DNA of 8,373 nucleotides from JBLIOB01 sp047639575. GTDB lineage: Bacteria > Bacteroidota > Bacteroidia > Flavobacteriales_D > Parvicellaceae. The notes beneath the pieces were generated by a model, which was not told where the DNA came from, ran no database searches, and was given only the letters and a program-made list of their open reading frames with translations. Location: positions 1 through 8,373 of the forward strand of contig JBLIOB010000181.1 of assembly GCA_047639575.1 (NCBI GenBank), in the 5' to 3' direction. This document shows, piece by piece, positions 4,841 to 8,373 of this stretch. A program made the position numbers and the translations under genes. The first letter of the stretch is position 1, and each line of letters opens with the position of its first letter.

Positions 4841-7800
4841 TTATTTGATTTTGTAAACTAACCTTGTACTATTTTCTAATTGAATATTTACTAGATAGAT
4901 TCCATCTGCTCCTGTCTTTGGAATCTTAACAGTGGTTTCTCCAAGCGTTGTATTCTCATCGTAAATCAGCTTCCCTTCAACAGTTAACACTGATATTCTA
5001 GCTTCTTTATTTTCCGTAAAGTTTGTTGATACTACGATTTCCGTTTCGGTGGAATAGGCGTTTGCTCGTGAAGCAATTATGTCTTCTTCAATTTCTGTAG
5101 CTGAAGAATTGATAACAATAATCTCTCTTTCCATAATATGTTCACATTGATTTTTGTTTTCCGCAGTAAGGGTAATCTGATAAGTTCCTGCTGACGTATA
5201 AACATGTCCTGGTAGCATTCCGTTATATATGTTTCCGTCTCCCATGTCCCAAGTATAAACTCCAGATCCAGATGAGATATTTGAAAGCATTGGAGAGTTT
5301 CCAGTCGCCAAATCTATCGTTGGATTTCCTATTGTAAAGTTGGCAACAACTGGAGCTGGTTCGGCAATCACTAAATTCATATTTGGAATAGCACATCCAG
5401 CATTTAAAGCCACTGAATAGTTCCCGGCAACAAGACCGGTAATATCGAAGTTTGAATCGGTATCAAAAGCCGTTCCAATAACATTTCCCGCAGCATCCAT
5501 CCAATTCACATTGTATCCAGCAGCCGTGATTCCATTAAGCATAATCACTCCGTCTGCTGCGTCACTACAACTGGCATTTACAGTAGCAACCGTTGCTAAT
5601 TGTTCTGTAATATGGATTACAAATCTAATAGCTGGCTCTAACAAGTTTCTTGTATATGTATACTGAGCATTTTGTCTTAGGTCCGTAATCATTCCAGTGT
5701 ACAAGTCCTCTAATGTTACACAAGCTGTTCCGTTAAAGTTTTCGATATTTTCAAATCTTAATGTTACGTTTCCTGCGAAAGAAGTACCAACGTATGATTT
5801 CAAGTAAACATCTTGACTGCTATTTCCAATTGCGTTATAAGATAGTTCCTCACCACCTGCAACAAACATTAAGCTTGTAGTTTGCTCCACAAAAGAGATA
5901 TCGGTCCAAAGTTTTGGATAATCTTCTCCTAAAACAAATCCATTGCTTGCACCGGCTTTCGTTTTCAAAATCGCCTGATCACAAAGTAAAGCAGCATCAT
6001 TATATGCACTTACTTTAATTAAGTTAGATGCGATTGAGCCACTTTTATAGAATGCTTGATCCGTTGTGTTTTTATCGCTTTCCCGAATCGTAATTGACGG
6101 GTTGTTTGCGGTTGCGTGCACCCAAAATGCGTGGGAGTGAGGCATATATTGAGTCGTGCCATTTGTTCCTGTTCCGTCTCCACCAACATATAAACCATAC
6201 TGTGGTGTTACAACGTCATCCGTTATCCATACCCAGTAAGCATCGTCAATATTAGTCATGTCACCAAGATCAATTGCATCCCAATCAATTGTACATGCAA
6301 AAGGGTTTCCTACAAAATTCCATCCTTCTTCATCAGCGGTTCCAGCATCATCTTCATAATTTAAATCGATTGTAAAGTCTCCTTGGATCGGATTACCTAT
6401 TACATCCGTTCGTAGAGCAACTGAATCTGTATAAATTCTCCATCCTCTTGTAGGCCCTGTAAAATCAGTAATGTTTTCTGCAGCAACATACCCGTTGCCA
6501 GGCGTACCGTTTGCAAGTGTATCATTGTAGTAATAAGCGTTGTTCCATCCATGAGATGGGTATTGGCTTCCTGTGAATCCGGTAAAAATCATTCCTACGG
6601 TCTTCCAGTTATTTAAAGCCGTTGAACTTACGGGTGAAGACATTTCTCTCCATCCCTGTTTTTTACTGTCAACGAATCTCTCAACTTCCAGATCTCCAAC
6701 ATATGAGCCTATTCCAATATCATCCATTTGGGCCGTTGCACTTGAACTAGAAACTAATCTCACATTTTGACCAGTAGCGGTAAAGGTTCCAATATCGATG
6801 TCAAGAATTCCTTCAATATCTTGATCTCCAGATGCAACTGATACTCCATCCGGGTTATTAATAGTCAATTCATACCACGTTGTTGCTCCGCTGATTTTTA
6901 CTGCAGAGCTACCGTCAAATATGATATTGTCTCCTGAAAAGTACACGTAAGTACCTGAGTTTGTCCAATCTCCTTCAATGCTCATCGTGGTAGTTGCTAT
7001 TGAAGTTAGTAGTCCGTCCGAACCAATTGTCAAGTCATTATCAATATCGATTAAACCTGACATATTCATTGTTCCATTAATGGTTAAGTCAAGCGGAACA
7101 TGTAATTGAAACCCTCCGGTATTGAATGTCGCGCCCGAATTTACTGTGATATCTCCTAATAAATAGGGAGGCCTTAAATCATCTTCTAAAGTCTTAGTTC
7201 CCGAACCAGATAATTCAATTGTATTGTATTTAATTTTTGCATCCACTGATAAGGTCTGATTAACTCCGTCATAAGCCATCGTGGAAGCTGAAGCGTCTGA
7301 GTCGATAGTTCCACCAGAAGATAATAAGGTAATTGTATTTTCTACTTCCAGTCTTGCGCCATTGTATTTCATATCAATTAACAAATTTGCAGCAGAAGCA
7401 CCTTGACTTGCATTCAAAATAAGATCTTCGTTACAGTCAAGAGTACCTCCGTCAAGGGAGATCGTCACTGCACCAGTGGTATTTCTTGGGTTAAATTGTA
7501 GATTCTTTTCAACTTCCAGCTCTCCGGCAATCGTGATCGTCATTTGGCTTCCACTGAACAACAGAAAATGTAAAGATCCGGCAACATCAAATGTCCCATT
7601 GACAATAAGAGAAGCTCCAGATGACAAACCATTGAATAAAAATGTATTTGTCGAAGTATAAGCCACTGAGATTGCTCCTCCAGTTGCTACGAATATGTCA
7701 ATGTCAAACGCAGTATTATAATATGAATCAATAAGATAACGCCCTGTTACGTTAACGGTTCCACTTATATTAACATCAATACTTGCATTGACCGCCTGAG

Positions 7801-8119
7801 CAAAATGTTGCCAAGTTGTTGAAATAGTAAGTGTAGTTCCAGTATTCGTGTTAAACACTGTATTTCCACCAGAACTTAGTATATCGAGAAGTTCACATTG
7901 AGAGTTGGCAGTTACCGTAATTATGTCTCCATCCATTATTGTTACACTGTCCGTTATGTCTGGAATACCATCTCCGTCTGTTCCTGCTACAACTGTCCAT
8001 GAGGCCGGATTAGACCAGTCTGTTGAAGCACCGTTGCTTTCAAATTCGGCTGCGTTGATGCCGATAGCTGTGAGTATCATCACTAGGGTGGTCATTGCTC
8101 TTCTGTTGTAAAAATTCAT
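4841..8119 (-). CDS. Large secreted T9SS substrate with beta-repeat, SprB-like and PKD-like domains
   Basis: I start this 1092-residue surface or extracellular protein at the ATG at 8117-8119, because MNFYNRRAMTTLVMILTAIGINAA is a good signal peptide. The frame stays open 15 codons further to 8164, but that would bury the signal. Residues 35-475 are beta-rich, Gly/Ser/Thr/Asn-rich repeats suggesting a parallel beta-helix or adhesin-like stalk. A central module (about 475-690) has GWREMSSPV, GWNFVGNPF and HAFWVHA, a pattern I associate with large Bacteroidota secreted proteins but cannot name. About 845-920 resembles a SprB repeat (CSDAADGVIML, LVAGNYSVAL, AGC), about 925-1005 a PKD domain (YTWDMGDG, GTYQITLTAEN). 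The last 70 residues (ISVLTVEGKLIY, GADGIYLVNI, LVYKIK) look like a T9SS sorting domain, though lacking the usual YPNP motif. No enzyme active site is apparent; adhesion or a matrix role is a guess. Confidence 0.85.
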   Translation of the reverse strand: MNFYNRRAMTTLVMILTAIGINAAEFESNGASTDWSNPASWTVVAGTDGDGIPDITDSVTIMDGDIITVTANSQCELLDILSSGGNTVFNTNTGTTLTISTTWQHFAQAVNASIDVNISGTVNVTGRYLIDSYYNTAFDIDIFVATGGAISVAYTSTNTFLFNGLSSGASLIVNGTFDVAGSLHFLLFSGSQMTITIAGELEVEKNLQFNPRNTTGAVTISLDGGTLDCNEDLILNASQGASAANLLIDMKYNGARLEVENTITLLSSGGTIDSDASASTMAYDGVNQTLSVDAKIKYNTIELSGSGTKTLEDDLRPPYLLGDITVNSGATFNTGGFQLHVPLDLTINGTMNMSGLIDIDNDLTIGSDGLLTSIATTTMSIEGDWTNSGTYVYFSGDNIIFDGSSAVKISGATTWYELTINNPDGVSVASGDQDIEGILDIDIGTFTATGQNVRLVSSSSATAQMDDIGIGSYVGDLEVERFVDSKKQGWREMSSPVSSTALNNWKTVGMIFTGFTGSQYPSHGWNNAYYYNDTLANGTPGNGYVAAENITDFTGPTRGWRIYTDSVALRTDVIGNPIQGDFTIDLNYEDDAGTADEEGWNFVGNPFACTIDWDAIDLGDMTNIDDAYWVWITDDVVTPQYGLYVGGDGTGTNGTTQYMPHSHAFWVHATANNPSITIRESDKNTTDQAFYKSGSIASNLIKVSAYNDAALLCDQAILKTKAGASNGFVLGEDYPKLWTDISFVEQTTSLMFVAGGEELSYNAIGNSSQDVYLKSYVGTSFAGNVTLRFENIENFNGTACVTLEDLYTGMITDLRQNAQYTYTRNLLEPAIRFVIHITEQLATVATVNASCSDAADGVIMLNGITAAGYNVNWMDAAGNVIGTAFDTDSNFDITGLVAGNYSVALNAGCAIPNMNLVIAEPAPVVANFTIGNPTIDLATGNSPMLSNISSGSGVYTWDMGDGNIYNGMLPGHVYTSAGTYQITLTAENKNQCEHIMEREIIVINSSATEIEEDIIASRANAYSTETEIVVSTNFTENKEARISVLTVEGKLIYDENTTLGETTVKIPKTGADGIYLVNIQLENSTRLVYKIK

Positions 8120-8232
8120 AATTAGGTTTATTGTTTGATTACTGAGCATAGTTACGGCCACCATGCACCAAAAAGAATCAGGAACTTCCCAACGAACCTT
8201 TCGAATATCCCTGTGTAACTTATTGACTCTTA

Positions 8233-8261
8233 AACCATTTGGTTAGCAGCTTCAAATGGTT
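8233..8261. repeat. Inverted repeat upstream of the large T9SS gene
   Basis: Arms AACCATTTG (8233-8241) and CAAATGGTT (8253-8261) are perfectly complementary, 9 bases each with an 11-base spacer and 20 bases centre to centre. It lies about 115-140 bases upstream of the start at 8119. This could be a dimeric-repressor operator or a leader hairpin. I found no TAnnTTTG box on the minus strand between 8120 and 8280, so the promoter position is unknown. The rest of 8120-8285 holds nothing I can identify. Confidence 0.4.
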
Positions 8262-8285
8262 GATGCCTCAAGAAAAATAGGGCAC

Positions 8286-8315
8286 AAAAAAAGGGGGCTC
8301 AATTTGAGCCCCCTT
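8286..8315 (-). terminator. Rho-independent terminator of a minus-strand gene entering from the right
   Basis: A perfect 10-base stem, AAGGGGGCTC (8291-8300) with GAGCCCCCTT (8306-8315), closes a 5-base loop. On the minus strand it is followed by seven T residues (complement of the A-run at 8286-8292). It separates an upstream gene beyond the right edge from the large T9SS gene, which therefore needs its own promoter. On the plus strand there is no T-run, so it acts leftwards. Confidence 0.88.
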
Positions 8316-8338
8316 ACTGATACTATTTTTAGTTCTTT

Positions 8339-8373
8339 TTAGATTACTACTTTAATAGCTCGTATACCTTCCT
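8339..8373 (-). CDS. Possible extreme C-terminus of an unidentified gene (partial)
   Basis: The left-facing terminator at 8286-8315 implies a minus-strand gene ending just to its right. Two frames end in this stretch: one gives EGIRAIKVVI followed by TAA at 8339-8341, the other gives RKVYELLK followed by TAG at 8347-8349. With only about ten codons visible I cannot choose between them or name a product. Confidence 0.3.
   Translation of the reverse strand, partial: EGIRAIKVVI

Noticed and set aside
6573..8111. Three short plus-strand frames (6573-6770, 7476-7661, 7905-8111) antisense to the large T9SS gene
   Set aside because: All lie within the codons of the long minus-strand protein. Their Pro/Ser/Ile-rich content is what complementing a Gly/Thr/Asp-rich gene produces.
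8163..8246. A 27-codon plus-strand frame upstream of the large gene
   Set aside because: Very short, with no recognisable motif or promoter; expected by chance.

Overview
The window looks like a piece of chromosome from a Bacteroidota bacterium, most likely of the Flavobacteriales type. The grounds are AT-rich DNA, two proteins with type IX secretion (T9SS) C-terminal sorting domains, an RprX/RprY-type two-component pair, a TonB with the Bacteroidota N-terminal signature, and promoter motifs of the Bacteroidota form TAnnTTTG. The species cannot be fixed from the sequence. No tRNA, rRNA, insertion sequence, CRISPR array or phage gene was seen.

Layout from left to right. Positions 1-2534 hold a minus-strand gene string, read right to left: a membrane histidine kinase (rprX-like), its OmpR-family response regulator (rprY-like) and the start of a tonB gene that runs off the left edge. 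The gaps are 26 and 38 bases, so this is probably one operon. Positions 2535-2825 form a divergent control region. It contains four TTTAAC half-sites spaced 10, 10 and 11 bases apart, the usual geometry of an OmpR/PhoB-family operator. A TAnnTTTG box lies on each side, one facing each way, and neither has a -33 TTG. Rightwards, a leader with several inverted repeats precedes a 114-residue protein (2826-3170) that is little more than a signal peptide plus a T9SS type A sorting domain. It ends at a strong terminator near 3251-3285.

Positions 3335-4780 carry a single-gene unit for an aldehyde dehydrogenase of the 2-aminomuconic/2-hydroxymuconic semialdehyde dehydrogenase (ALDH8) type. A hairpin at 4799-4830 separates it from a convergent minus-strand gene (4841-8119). 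That gene encodes a large secreted protein with a beta-rich repetitive N-terminal half, a central module, a SprB-like repeat, a PKD-like domain and a divergent C-terminal sorting domain. At the right edge a terminator facing left (8286-8315) shows that another minus-strand gene ends there; only a few codons of it are visible.

The most interesting reading is regulatory. A self-controlled envelope-sensing kinase/regulator pair may drive, from one shared operator, both its own operon (including a TonB) and a divergent gene for a 'cargo-less' T9SS sorting domain. This is inference from motif positions. The aldehyde dehydrogenase and the large surface protein look like ordinary, independently transcribed genes.
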